Positions 39,958-52,612 of a DNA stretch of 64,000 nt are shown one piece after another. The stretch covers positions 6,014,001 to 6,078,000 of the forward strand of contig NC_089390.1 of the NCBI RefSeq assembly GCF_003171515.1, given 5' to 3'. Numbering within the stretch: the stretch's first letter is position 1; each line of letters opens with the position of its first letter. The notes below the pieces were generated by a model. That model saw nothing but the letters and a program-made list of their open reading frames with translations. It ran no database searches and was not told the origin of the DNA. The position numbers and the translations under genes are program-made. This DNA comes from Pyrenophora tritici-repentis. Taxonomy: Eukaryota > Ascomycota > Dothideomycetes > Pleosporales > Pleosporaceae.

Positions 39958-41945
39958 CTACAACTGAGAGTGCTCGCTGATGTTGGAGGAGTGGCCGTTG
40001 GGCTTGCCGTTCAAGTGAACGAGCTTCTTGTCAAAGTACTGACCCTCAGTGTAGGGGTCGTACATGCTCTTCTTGATGTGGGCATCAAGTTGAGCATCTG
40101 TGAGGCCTCGTAGCTCAACGGCACGGTCAACACCGTTCTTCTGGGCCGCACGGATGACACCACGGGTCACAACGACGGAGACCTCGCGGATACGGCGGAT
40201 GTCGGGGTATAGCCAGCCATCGGCAACCTCCTGCTTGTTCAGAGAGGTTGATAGTGATTCGGCGGAGGCGTAGATCATGTCTTGAGTGATGGACACAGCT
40301 TTGCAGACGATGGCACCGAGGCCGATACCAGGGAACACATACATGTTGTTTCCCTGACCGGGGGTAAGCAGCTTGCCCTCCCACTCCAGTGACGGGAAGG
40401 GAGAACCGGAAGCGAACAGGCAGCGGCCCTCGGTAGCGATGACAGCCTCCTCGAATGTGCACTCGGATTTGCTGGAGGGGTTGGAGAGGGGGAAGATGAT
40501 GGGTCGGTTGTTCAGCTTGGCCATGCGGGTGAGAATGTCAGAGTTGAAAGCGCCACCAATGGTTGACAGACCCATGAGAATGGTAGGCTGAACGTAGTCG
40601 ATAATACGGGCGAGCGACTGGTACTGGCGGCCCTGGTTATCGTCACGGGCAAAGTAGACCTTGTGCTCAGCCAGCCTGTCGCCACGGTCAAGTGTGACGA
40701 GACCGTTGGAGTCGACGAACCAGAACTTGTGGCGGGCCTCATCCTCTGTCAAACCCTCCTTGATGAAGTATTCGACAATCTGCTTGGCAACACCAACACC
40801 GGCACTACCAGCACCAAGGAAAATAGCCCTGTGGTCCTTGGCCGGGACACCAGACGCCCTGATGGCGTTGATGAAGCCACCGACAATGACGGCACCAGTT
40901 CCCTGGACGTCGTCGTTGAACATGGCGTACTGGTTCTGGTAGCGCTCTAGGGCGGGGAAGGGGTTCTTGAAATCCTCGAATTGGATGACAATGCTGTTGG
41001 GCAGTTAGCGGCTAGAAGAGCATGAAGAGTGCGTATTACGTACCTTGGCCATTTGTCGGTAAGGGCGGCCATGAGCTCGTCGAGGAACTCCTTCTCCTGG
41101 GCAGCGGTGACCTTGGGCATCCTTGAACCCATGTACAGAGGGTCGTTGCGGAGTTTCTCGTTGCTAGTTCCCAAATCAAGGGTGAGGGGCAGGGTGCTGT
41201 CCGGCTTGATACCAGCGCAGGCAGTGTACAGAGCCAACTTGCCGACAGGAATACCCATGCCGTTCACACCAAGATCACCGAGACCCAGGATACGGGAACC
41301 ATCTGTGAGGACAGTGATGTCAACCTCGTGAGGCCAGTTGTCGAGGATCCTGCGGAGGTTGCCTCGGTCGCTCCACGAGAGGTACATGCCCTCGGGTTGT
41401 GTCCAGATCTCGTGCCATCGTACGCAGGCCTCGCCGACGGTGGGGGTGTAGATGAGGGGAGTGATTTCCTGTGGACGGGTAAGCTACGTGCTTATTGCAG
41501 AGTCTCAGTCGCCACTGCATACCTTGATGTTCTCTGACAGCAGCCTGTAGAAGAGATGTGGGTTGGTGGCCTTGAGGTGGGTGAGGTACTGGAACTTCTC
41601 AATGGGCGCCGACTTCATAGCCAGGAGTTTAAGGCCTATACAGGGTCAGCTGGGGTCAATCTAGCAATACCAGAAGTACTCACATCGGTCGGTCTGGGTG
41701 TCGTAACTCTCCACCGCCGGCGGTGTGAGTCCGTATGTGCCCAGGCTCCTGCGGACATCGGGCGTGTAGGAAAGATCGTAGTCTCCGGACGTGGTACTCA
41801 ATTGGCGAGGCATGGCTGGTCGAATGGCTGAGGGCATATTCTGTGTTGATACTGTGGCCATATAACGAAGGTTGGGTTTTTGGGTTTGAAAGCGAAGGCC
41901 TTGGGCGGGCGCCGTGACTTTTATAAGCGGTCTGAATCGGTGCAT
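39958..41945 (-). CDS. MAE1: NAD(P)-dependent malic enzyme, mitochondrial
   Basis: Oxidative decarboxylation of malate to pyruvate with reduction of NAD(P), linking the citric acid cycle to pyruvate and reducing power. Exons 41945-41684, 41635-41523, 41468-41044 and 40993-39958 give 611 aa. The first 45 residues are Arg-, Ser- and Thr-rich without acids (MHRFRPLIKVTAPAQGLRFQ), a probable mitochondrial presequence. The malic N-domain shows LTHLKATNPHLFYRLL, YTPTVGEACVRW, VLTDGSRILGLGDLG and the catalytic Lys region VGKLALYTACAGI. The malic signature FNDDVQGTGAVIVGG and the Rossmann motif FLGAGSAGVGVAKQI follow, with FPLSNPSSKSECT and GQGNNMYVFPG further on. No frameshift. Cofactor preference cannot be read safely by eye; the yeast symbol is used by similarity. 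Confidence 0.93.
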
Positions 41946-44397
41946 TGAAATGAGCTGAAACCACGCTTCGGCAATTGAAAAGGAATTGGAAGACAGCCCG
42001 CCTAGGGCGCGCGGAGAAGGGGCCTACATAACCAGGAGCCTATCGGGAGGGGTCTAGGTTCCGCAACAGTCATCTGTGAGGAGATCCGTTCTCGCCGTCA
42101 AAGTGTGCCTGTAGAGGAAGCATGGACCCGCCCAAGATGGTGACATTTACGCGAACTGCCCTGCGCGGGGATACTATTTGCCCGTCTACCACGTTTTTAT
42201 TCGCATCACAGGCTTCTTGGAGAGCTGTTCATCTCCTTCACTTCAAGCACGTCTTCTTTGCAAGCCCCTGCCGTCTATCCGCACCTGTTCCAGAATTTGT
42301 CCTGTGAGACCTGGGTAGATTGCCGATGGACGAGTTGCCCTGTCACAGCCACAGCGGCCGGATAGCAAGGGACCAGGGGCCACGACTGACCGTGCATATC
42401 TTCGGGAGCATTCGGAACGGCTGCTGGGACCCATCGCACTGGCTTCAACTCAATATGCATATGCGTCCCCATGTCTATATTCTTGTTGATGATGATGGCA
42501 AACGATTAGACAGCAGCCGATTGGCGCTGAGCCACCATCGGCTTCTGTTGTACGTACTGCACATGTGCTGTCCATTCTATTCGGAAAGTACTAAACTTTT
42601 GCCCTCCGACTTCGTCCTGCTCGTTACGAGCACTTGTCGGGTCGGGCATCGAGGCATTTCATTTCTTTTTGTCAATGCGCACCACCCGTCTGCAACACCA
42701 TGTTTATTAATAAGCACGTTGATCTTACGGCAGTCGTCTCACTCCCTTCGCCACCAAGATGCCTGGAAACCTTTGCGTTACCCAGTTCAATAGTCCAAGT
42801 CTACACCGTCTCCTCTCGCGGGTCCGCATTCGGCTCCAAAGATGCACCCCGACCCAGCGGCTTGCTAATCAACAGGGGCGGTGTGTGTTGCTTTCTACCT
42901 TTTTACCGCAGCGGAGCCGCGGGCGCAACTTTTTTTTTTAAACCAACGGCAACATTGCGCATCCCCCCTGGCCCCTTGCTAACGGACCGTTGGGGCGTGC
43001 AGACGTGCAGGACGCGGGCGTGCGCAACTCCCATCTTTCTTCGCCTGAACCTGTAACAAAGTAATTAGGCCACCCTAGACATGCTAGAGTGCCTGAGCAT
43101 GTGCACCCGCAAAGGCTGGTCCCGTCTTCACGGTTCACGTCTGAGTAGCCATCGTCTTCGATGCCCCTTGGCACTACCGTGGGGAAACCGCCGGCCAACA
43201 GCTGCAGATGCAGCTACAGTGGATCACCCGTGGTTGTGGGGGAAGCTTGATGGCTTAGGCAAGACAACCGCCGCGTCCAGTTCTCCTCTTCCGGGTATTG
43301 GGACACGCGACCCCACAGTCCGCGACACCACGGGAGGATACGGACTTTGTTGCAACCCATCATTTGTCCGACGCGTATCATCATGTCGATACACACTTAG
43401 TGCGCAAGCATCAACCATCGATGGGATTTCGAATGCTGAACGCGACGCTCTAGCCTGCAGCAGAGCTGTAACTGCATCTGTATGCAGCTGTCAGGTCCCG
43501 TGACAGGCTTGGCCGACGAGTCAAGTAGGCCTTGGTTCTGGATGCCTGGGCTTGCATGATGCGACGTGGTCAAAGCAAACATGCATCGGCAGGAATGGTA
43601 CAGAGGGTTCCTTCGGAGCTCATCATGTGTGTCAGGTATGTCGCTTCCCCGAAGCTTACGAAATCGTCAAGGATACAACTTCCAATGTCAGCCTCCTATG
43701 TCCCGAATTCCGATACCTGTATGTAGGGACTTCCGCATACTTCACACCGTGTCAGCGTCATGTGCTGCACCAGCTAAAGTTCAAAAACTGGAAAGGAGAC
43801 TTATATGCGAATCTGCGGTCGCTCGACTGATTCACAGCCTTGCCCAGCTGCGGAGAGAGCTCCGGTGGTTATGTCTATATCACCTAGCTTGCTAAGAACC
43901 TGTTTTTAACAGCCTGAGCTATGAACACAGAACTTCTTGGACGAAACCACTACGCTATAATTCACGATGCTGCCTTGGCTTGTTGACCTTATCGATTGGC
44001 GCTATGGATTGCTCTCCTAGTTCAGATTTTCTTATCATAAGCTTATCGTAAGGAAGTCGAACCAAGAGCGTATAGCTCTAAGCTTCAGAACTGTCCCTAT
44101 GTCTTCTTTACGCGCTGCACTTCAAAAGTATTTATCCCCTCGTCAGAGCAGCATCATATAGCACACAAGGAAGTTGCGATGCGATGCACGAACCATAGGC
44201 TTGGGGTGATGGTCTTGGCGCATATGTGGAGCCGCGGATCGACGAGCGGCATGACGTCGCATGCCTAGCTCCCTCGTCATCTTGACCAACGCGTCTGATT
44301 GCCTAGAAGCGGGCAGTGCGCCCCAGCAGAGCTTCCTCCGTGTCTTGTTTACCTCAATTGAACTTTCTCAACCAGAAGAACGACAAGTAGCATCACA
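41946..44397. other. Intergenic region, no gene seen
   Basis: About 2.45 kb between divergent malic enzyme and HAM1-like genes. Many frames of 60-150 codons exist on both strands, but none has a domain, membrane pattern, signal peptide or spliceable continuation that I trust. It includes both promoters. Confidence 0.5.
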
Positions 44398-46727
44398 ATG
44401 TCTCTCTCGTCGTGCTTTGGCTCGCGCAAACGTGATGAGGACCATCGTCCGTTGTTGCCCCAGGTACGTCCAGCCGTAGTTTGTTAACGCGAGATGAACA
44501 CGCTGACCGCATTTACCAGTATCGAGATGATACGACACTGCAGAGAGAGGTACATCAGAAGCTCCACTCGTACCAGATGTGGAGGGCCCTTTCCAAGGGT
44601 TTCATGCCATCCAACGAACAACTCATCGTCAACCTGCGAAGTTTGCTATCTGCAGATGTTTTGAACCCAGAGAACCCAGACCTGAGCGACTCCGGCCGTC
44701 TGCTGGTCAAGTTCACCAAACAATGGCTTCATCAGTTCATCGACACAATGAACCACAAGAACAGCGAAGACCAGATCCAGGACTTTCTCTGGTATCTGTC
44801 CAAGTCGAGGGTTTCTGTAGATATGGGTGACATGGTACGACGAACAACTAGGTCGAAAGCAAAGGCAGATGCCACTGCAGGTACGTTTGCTTGATTCATT
44901 GTATTAGTATATTCTTACACGCCCAAAGCATACCACAGCCTGCAAACCGTTGGCTCTCTGCTTCTCACCAACTCCGACTTCCGTATCTTCCTCTCCGATC
45001 TCAACACCGTGGGCCGCGAAGTATTCAAAGACACTGCCTTCACCTTGTCCAAAGTGGCGAAAGAGGCTGGAAAGAAGATTGAGCCTACACAGGAGGAACA
45101 AAAGGCACTCAAGGAACCTGGCGCAGACGAGGGTCAAGCACATTCGGCTGAAGATCTGGGTGGCGAGGTCGCTGAGGTCGCCAAAGTAGTTGGAAATGGC
45201 GTCGCCCAGGTTGCCAAGGGCGCAGATATAAGCTTGGCCGAGAAGCTACAAGGCGACGAGGGCGATTCTCTGCTGTACCGCCTCAAGAAGACAGTCACAA
45301 ACCTGAGGCAAAAGAGGGACTACAACGACTCAGTCTCAGTGTTGGCCATGCTCCTGAAACGCTATGCTATGGCATACTCCCGTACAGTGGAGGATGCCAT
45401 GGGCACGCTCGAAACCGATGTTACACCGAACCGGGAGATGGAAAAGGCTGTCAAGAACTTCTGGACTTTCTTAAGCTCTTTCGGGGACAAGCAAGAATGG
45501 AATAAGCTCGAAGATGCTTTCCACAAGGTTTTGGAGCACTCTCGTAAAGATCCCGAGTTCGAAGACTTGCTCACAGACATTGGCAACTCCCTGCAGAAGC
45601 TCCTGACCGACCCCGACTTCTTCGACCATGTCGACGAAAAGTTCCAGGAGCTCCGCAAGAAGGCCAGGGGTGTCGGCACCGAATCGTCGCTTCGCCAGGA
45701 TGTTGATGTGTTCTTCGAGCAATCTCAGAGAACCTTTATGGCAGTCACGCAAGATCAGGATATCGCAAAGATGATTAACACGACGATGAAGCTCTGGAAC
45801 ATATTGTCACCTATGCACACGAACACCAATAGCGAGCTGATCCAAGATGCCATCAACGTCTTCGTTCCTCTCGGCATCCAGGCAATTCAGTACATTCCCA
45901 TTCCTCGACTAGAGGTCTCCACACCAGAAGTCGACATGTTGCTAGAGAACCTGATCATCGAACCGGGAAAAACTGTCAACCATACCTCCTTCCTTCCCTT
46001 CCGCTTCAAGGTAGAAACCTATAACGACTTTGAACTCCGCAAGGCGCGCTTCCGTGTAGCATCCAAGGCCACTTCGAAATTCACCGTCAAGATTGACGGC
46101 CTTTCATTCAGTGCAGATGAAGTTGGCTTCCTCCTCCGCGCTCACTCAGGTCTCCTTCGTCTCGCAGATGAAGGTATCGCATCTTTCCAGCTCGATGAGC
46201 GCGGCATTGACATTCACTTGGACGTTGAAGTCGGCAAGGAGAAGCTCGAACAGATCCTCACTCTCAAGGCTGTCCGCGTACACATCCACAAGCTTTCCTA
46301 CACCCTTCGCAAGTCAAAGTTTAGCCTCATCGGTTGGATCCTCAAGCCCTTCCTCCGCCCCGTTATCCGCAAGGTCATAGAGAAGCAAATGGCAAAGGGT
46401 ATCGCAGATGCTATCCACGCTGCTAACCGCGAGCTCATATTTGCTCGTGAGAGGCTCCGCGCGACCAGGATCTCTGACCCAGAGGATCTCAAGACGTTTG
46501 TCAAGGCTGTCATCACGCGTTTGACACCTGCCGATGACCCCGATCTTTACACGAGGGTTGGTGTTGGGGCACCTGGCAAGGGTGTGTTTGCAGGCAAATA
46601 TGCACCTGGCAGTGTGGTCAAGCTTTGGGAGGAAGAAGGCAGGCGTGCGGAAGAGCGCATTGATGACTGGGATGAGGGCGGCTGGAGGAACGATGTTTTC
46701 GACTTGCACGCCAGGACCATGGGTTGA
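44398..46727 (+). CDS. HAM1-like protein (HAM1 N- and C-terminal domains)
   Basis: Exons 44398-44463, 44520-44880 and 44929-46727 join to 741 aa. It matches the fungal HAM1-like layout formerly called DUF4449: an N-terminal helical domain (MWRALSKGFMPSNEQLIVNL, GRLLVKFTKQWLHQFIDTMN, AYHSLQTVGSLLLTNSDFRI) and a C-terminal domain beginning near FVPLGIQAIQYIPIPRLEVS with alternating beta strands (GLSFSADEVGFLLRAHSG, GIDIHLDVEVGKEKL). The C-terminal part resembles BPI/TULIP-like lipid-binding folds in strand pattern; HAM1-type genes are linked to hyphal fusion in Neurospora. A short Cys-containing N-terminus (MSLSSCFGSRKRDEDHRPLL) might be lipid-modified, an inference. Both small introns have canonical borders. 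Confidence 0.82.
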
Positions 46728-47221
46728 GTATGAGCTTGCTTGCTTTCTTTGTATGTTTTTTTCGCGGATAGCAAGGGGTTACCTTCTCGGTATGGGACTA
46801 ATGGGTAAAGGCGATGGGTTTCATGACGGATAGTCTGGGCAAAAAGGAATTTCTCTCTTGTAGTCTGATACGGGATGATACGATTTCATGGATGTATACG
46901 ATATTCCAGATTGTAGTTTATAGTTTTTCTCTAATGAGGAGTTTTCACTTTGATCAGAACATTTTGGGTGGTACTTTGATAGCTCTTTGCAGAAAAAAAA
47001 ACCGGCACCACAAAACCAAAAATGTTGAATTTGAGCACCAAATCCAGCTTCTTACTCTCTAGGTCTGTCCATTGAAACGCCCGTTTGAGTAAATGTATTG
47101 TTGATACAGGGTTACACCCAGCTCAAGCCGTGAGCTCGAATGCCTTTCTTCCAAACTCTCGCTTACTGCCTAAAGCTAGATAGCCCAGCAAGTCTACGAA
47201 ACACTATTGTCCACCTACCCT
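46728..47221. other. Intergenic region between convergent genes
   Basis: About 490 bp between two stop codons. It should hold two 3' UTRs. T-rich and A-rich tracts are present; no gene is seen. Confidence 0.5.
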
Positions 47222-48296
47222 CTAGAACGGAGGTAGCCAGAAGGGATATCCACCGTTCTTGATGCGGAAGACGCTGAGCAAGAAGCTGTACATACCGAAC
47301 AGCACGCCACTCCATAAGAAGACGGCAAAAGACTGAGCGCGGGGGTCCTTGATGCGGGGCACCTTGAGCGCCAAAGAGATTGCCGCAAAAGAAAGGACAC
47401 CATAAATAGCAGCCACAATCTGCGACTCAAGACCATACTGGCTGCTGAAGCCGCCAGCAAAGTAGCTGAGACCGCCCTTGCCGTCTCCAGACACGTACGG
47501 CGTCTTCCTGATGTGGTTGAACATGTGGCCGCTAGTAAAGAGCAAGACGAGGATGAGACTGATGGCAGCCCAGAGGTTGCGGTTCTGCAGAATAGGCACG
47601 ATGTAAGGCGAGGCAACCGCGATAGCGGTGATGCCGCCGAGCACGCTGACAGTCACGGTGATGATCTTGACCCAGTTGATAGGGCGGGACACGGAAGGGA
47701 TGGGAGCATCAGTTTTGACCTGGCGCGCGACCCAAGCGTGAATTTGTTCGGCGGTTTGCGGGCCGGCGGTGAAGTCGAAGCGGACGGGTTGGGCGTCGGG
47801 TTTTGCGTTGGGGCCGAGGGTGGGGGGGAAGTACAGGATGACGGGTGCGGTTTGGAGCATCAGCTATTGGGCGGGTTGTTAGTACTTACGGAATATTGGC
47901 AGCAGCGTGAATTGCATAGATGGGATGAATAGGATTCAAACATACCGATTGGAAAGTAGCTTTCCCATCCACAAAATCCAAAGTCCCAAACACTGTCCTC
48001 GTCTGACCATCTTTATCACCCTTCAACCAGCTCTTGCCTAGCAGATTCCACTCTGGCTGAAATTCGCGACAGAGCGTACATCCGAACCTCGTTTCCAATG
48101 CCGTCAACAGAACCGTGACGCCGTAGTCGCGCGGGGCTTTTGTTAGTTTCGAGTAGCTGACGTCGTCGAGCTTGATGGGCTGGCCTTGCGAGAGAGCCTT
48201 GGCGCGGGCGTCATTGAAGCGGTCGCCGGTAGGTTTCTTGGCTGCTAGAGCTGTGAAGGGGAGCAGCGAGGCAGTGAGGAATTGTAGCCACCGCAT
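47222..48296 (-). CDS. OST3: Oligosaccharyltransferase subunit OST3/OST6
   Basis: Thioredoxin-like subunit of the ER oligosaccharyltransferase complex that improves N-glycosylation of cysteine-rich sites by mixed-disulfide contact. Exons 48296-47946 and 47863-47222 give 330 aa. A signal peptide (MRWLQFLTASLLPFTALA) leads to a luminal thioredoxin-fold domain with the CXXC pair Cys73-Cys76 (FGCTLCREFQPEW) and FFPPTLGP-like PVILYFPPTLGP. Four membrane segments fill the C-terminal half (IITVTVSVLGGITAIAVA, LWAAISLILVLLFTSGHMFN, QIVAAIYGVLSFAAISLAL, SFAVFLWSGVLFGMYSFLLS). It ends GGYPFWLPPF, a family feature. It starts divergent from the coiled-coil gene with 432 bp between starts. Confidence 0.93.
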
Positions 48297-48728
48297 TGCG
48301 TCGTTTGCTGGGCGGGTGCGTGGTGGGTTTGGGTGTTGCGGTGACTTGGTGGACGTAACGCTTGCCTTGGGAACGTGGCCTTGAGAGCTCGGAGATGCGG
48401 CGGCGTGCGTAATGCCGCTAAGAGCGACAGGGGTGCTGTTGATGCGCTGAGGCGAGAGGACTTATGGGGGATAGACGGTTTTTCATTACAAGATCTCGAC
48501 GATTTGTGGTTTCTTGAAGGGACTACTTGAAGTATGAATTAGCCCTTGTTTCGCTATTTCCTGATCTGTACAAAAACGTCGCTTTCACTGTGTTGTGGCG
48601 GCTGGCTCCTCTAACATCGTCCGCGCTCTGTTTGTTTACCCCAGTCGCGTCTATTCTAAGCCCCACCACATTCGATCCATCCTACACCTAACGTATACCT
48701 TTGCGCATCCTTGAGCAGATATTGTACC
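48297..48728. promoter_or_regulatory. Divergent promoter region, OST3 and coiled-coil gene
   Basis: 432 bp between two divergent ATGs, so both promoters lie here. No specific box can be named. Confidence 0.5.
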
Positions 48729-50936
48729 ATGGTCGCCTCCATGGAAACAGATTTAGACACTAATTACGAGATGAAAGACGTGAGTGACAGCGCGCTGGAC
48801 CCTGTTGAGCCGCACCATGGCCATCGTCAACGCCTTCCCACTAACCCTTTCCCAGCTCCAACACTCGTTGCGCAACGCGACTCTCGAACTCAATCTCGAG
48901 CGCAGCAAACACTCGGTAGAGGTTGTTGCCAAGGACGAAGAGATACGGAAGTTACGAGTTGCACAGTGTCTCTTACAGGACGATAACAGCGACCTCCACG
49001 AACAACTCGAAGAGGAGCAGGCGCGATCCGACGAGTTGGAAAGCGCACTCGACGAGGCGCTTACACAGCTGGACGAGCGACACGCAGAGGGCGAGACGGC
49101 GCAAAACACGATCCGCACTCAAGCGCGGGAAATCGCGAACCTCCGGGTAGGCACGTTCAGCTTGTTGAGCAAAGCACAACTAACGCTATATAGGCCGAGC
49201 TCAAGGCTATGGAGAACGTCACGTCCGACTCCAACAAGATTCTCTCTGACAAACTCGCTCTATCACGTGAAATCTCATCATTACGGCCCGAGGTCGAACA
49301 CTTGCGCGCCCAGGTTGAAGCCAACACTGGACTGCTCACTGAGAAGCTAGCACTACAACGCCAACTGGCAACATTGCAGGTCGAGCTCGAGAACGAAAAG
49401 CGTACCGCCGCACGTACACTAGCGAAGCAAGGGAAGAAGATGGAGCAGGATGAGGAACTCCGCAACGAGCTGGATGAAGTACGCAAGCAGCTCGCCACAG
49501 AAAAGAGAGACCGGATGAAAGTTGAGGCTGGGCTCACAGAAGCAAAGCAGGGAGCGGAGAGCATTCAGGTCGCCCTCAACTCGCGAGACCAAACCATCGA
49601 ACGTCTACAGGCAGAGGTTGAAAACGTCACCAAGAAGCAAGCAGGGAAAGCTACCAAGCGCGAAAAGGCTCACGATGCCGCCATCGAGGAGCTTCGCCAG
49701 GAGCTAGAGCAAGAGAAGGCCGCGCGCTTACAAGCAGAGAAGGCCAGCAGGGATATTAGCGCCCGTGATGCGGAAATTGCGCAACTCCGTCAAGAACTGG
49801 AGCAGGAGAAGCGCGAGCGCCAAAAGGTTGAAAAGACGTCCAAGAAGGGTACCCAGCAGACAGATGACCAGGTGGAAGCTGTCAGGAAGGAATTGGAAGA
49901 GGAGAGGCGTGAACGGAAGAAGCAGGAGAAGGAGTTCACCAAGACGCTGGCGGAACTTCAGGGACGCAACACCATTCTCGATGATAAACTGAGTGCCTTC
50001 CGCGAGAAGCTGCGGACTACCAAGGAGAAACTCAAGGAGAAGGAGGCTAAGCTTGAGAGGGCGGATAGGGCGGAGACAGCACCACCTGCTAAGAGCTCGT
50101 CGACAGCTGCAGCGAAGCCCGCTAAGAATTCCAGGAAGCGTGTTGCTGCTACCGTGGAGCCCGAGACGATGCTAGGAACTCCCGGAGACGGTTTCCCAGC
50201 GAAGAAGACGAAGCGTGGTACATCTGTATCCGCAGTTGGGGATACATCAACCTTCTCCTTGACCCCGTTCCTCAATCGAACCGGCAATGTAACAGCTGCT
50301 AGTCCAATCGTTGAAGAAGAGGAAGAAGAGCAGGAGGAACAGGAAGCCATCCCGGAACAAAGCACACCTACAGCCCCTCCCAAGAAAGCCTCCAAGAAGG
50401 CCGCCCAACCAAAGGTCAAAGCACTAGCTCCCGCGGCATCTAGCAAGGCCAACGCAAAGCCACGCAAGAAGAAGGCCGCTCCTGCGCTAGATATGGTCAC
50501 TGAGGAGGTATCCGAGGTTTCTCACAACACATCCAAGGAAGACTCTGAAAACGCGCCCGTCTCGGTTCCGCTCAAGGACAACGACGGTCCATCCAAGAAG
50601 TCCAGCAATGGTGCGCCCAAAGTCAAGCCTCGCAAATCTCTCATGTCGTTTGCCACCTTCGTCGAGGAACCTGCTGTAGAGAAGAAAAAGAAGCGCAAAT
50701 TGGGTGCTAGTGCTGGTAAGACACTCTTCGATGCGGAGGACGCCGAAGATATTCCATCTCTGAAGCCCGTGGGCATCAGCAAGGGACTATTCGCAGCGAG
50801 GGCGCTTGGCAAGAGTGTGCTCGGCAAACAGGGACAGCAGCGCCCGATATCCGGCGGATTCAATATGATGAGTGAAGAAGCTTTTACCTTTTCGCCACTA
50901 AAGAAGGACCGGCGAGGCGCGAGTATCCTAAAATAA
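48729..50936 (+). CDS. Long coiled-coil, Lys/Ala-rich protein, probably nuclear
   Basis: Exons 48729-48779, 48856-49146 and 49194-50936 give 694 aa. Residues of about 18-390 form an almost unbroken heptad coiled coil (LQHSLRNATLELNLERSKHS, EELRQELEQEKAARLQAEKA). The second half is disordered and basic with NLS-like runs (KKTKRGTSV, KPRKKKAAP, EKKKKRKLGAS), an acidic block (EEEEEEQEEQE) and a conserved-looking C-terminus with FSLTPFLNRTG, SLMSFATFVEE, GKTLFDAEDAED and a final TFSPLKKDRRGASIL. The pattern suits a chromosome, kinetochore or spindle-associated protein, but I cannot name the family. Splice borders are canonical and the ATG at 48729 sits in a short first exon encoding MVASMETDLDTNYEMKD. 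Confidence 0.72.
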
Positions 50937-52612
50937 ACCCGCAATACGGGTTTGACGTCCCAAGGTGGTGTGGTTTTTTATGGCTAGATTTTTTTTCCTC
51001 TAGTCTACAGGCGTTGGAGTTCACGGAGGGATTCTTAGCATCTTTAAGGCGTTTTACCTAGATCTATATCGGCATTGATATTGGGAGTTATGAATTGGAT
51101 ATGTTAAAAGTCTACTATTGCAACTTTGAAATACGGTGCTGTGCATATACGATTCAACAAATTTCGTGATGACTTAGCTGGCGGGTTTGTGGAGGCTTTT
51201 ATGCTGATGAGCAATGCATACTCATCTAACCGAACTGGAACCACTCCAATCAAAGCGCCACATCAGCATGGAACATATTCCTCCACCGTGGTTTCAAGCC
51301 GTTGAGAAAGGCAGGTGATATTTGCATGGCGGAGAAGATTTTCATAACGTGTGCCTATATTCCATGATGCAAGATGCAATTGATAGGCTGGTGGAAGTTG
51401 TGCGGTTTAATACAAACCACTTGGCCTGCTTCAGCATGTACAAGTACGCTGGCCACTCAGGCATCAACACAGCCACTCGACGTGTCGACGTATATGGATG
51501 AAACAGCACGGTAAATCTATCGAAAACCGAACCCACGATCTGGCAAGATTCAGATTGTTACACGTGTGACTTTGCTGCTTGCGCTTGCTCAGGGGTCCGG
51601 CTAAAGCGGCGCCTACACGTAAGCTAGCCAAGACAGACAGAGGATTTCCCGCTTTGCTTGTTTTTGGTGTGGCGTGGCCTAGTCGAGCGCCTTTTTCGGC
51701 CTTTTTGATCCGAATACGCGGGGATTGGCTGCGGATCTGGCTCCTGTGTGGCTCATGTCGGCATTGCATGCGGATGAAGAAGCTGGCTAGAACGGAAATG
51801 CGGCTATCATATACGGACGGACATGGGCATAGTCCGAAGGAGAGAGCGGAGGAGGTTTGTGGTAGCAATGGCGTAAGCACATGCAGGGAAGCGGAATTGA
51901 CAGGTACTAGCGAGTAGAGTACAAGAGGGAACGACAATGACGGGTGTTGGTACTGAGCCAAGATAGTCCAAGATAGGGAGAGTTGGGTAGTGGGTAGTTT
52001 GGCGCGGAATGGCAGTTTGCCCTCACGCCTCATGCATGCGACGACCTACAGACCGTCTGTGACGCCTCAGGGGCGATGCAAGTGGGCCATTTCGCCATGG
52101 TTTCCCAGGGGCCGCCCGGTTTGCAAAAGATGCTTCCCGACGGCCTGTCTTGGCATCGACATGCCGCCCGCTCTCATTGCCCAGCGAGCCGCGCTTTTCT
52201 GGAGCATGCGTTCCTGGAAAGGTAGTAGGGACCCCACTGCAAGGCTAGGGTGCTGTTGGTCTGCTTGTCTTTCGCAAAAGGCCCATGAATCTATCATCAC
52301 GTCGGTTTTCCCGCACACACACACACACACGTCCACTTCTACCTCCCTTTACTTCTCAAAGCCTGGCACCTTTTTGTGCTTTCTTACCTCCAATACCCGC
52401 CATTATTCTTACGTGCGCGCCCGTCGTTTGTCGAAACGTTCCTGACTGCTCATCGGACATAGCGCGATTACGAATCTTCTGCCTGCCAGCACCACTCCTC
52501 TTCCTAGTATCAGCAATGCACTGAGCACATACACTCTTACTTTTAAAGTCCCCCACATTCCTTGATTACCACCTAGACTTTTTTCTTCTTTTGGTCCAGA
52601 GACTATTGCGCA
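50937..52612. other. Intergenic region upstream of the acyltransferase
   Basis: About 1.7 kb. It contains a (CA) microsatellite at 52312-52331 and pyrimidine-rich DNA nearer the start, typical of fungal promoters. No gene is supported. Confidence 0.5.
52312..52331. repeat. CA dinucleotide microsatellite
   Basis: About nine to ten CA units in the upstream region of the acyltransferase gene. Confidence 0.85.

Noticed and set aside
42122..43895. Several frames of 60-157 codons upstream of the HAM1-like gene
   Set aside because: Both strands and all frames are about equally open, cysteine and tryptophan content is odd, and no domain or intron logic was found.
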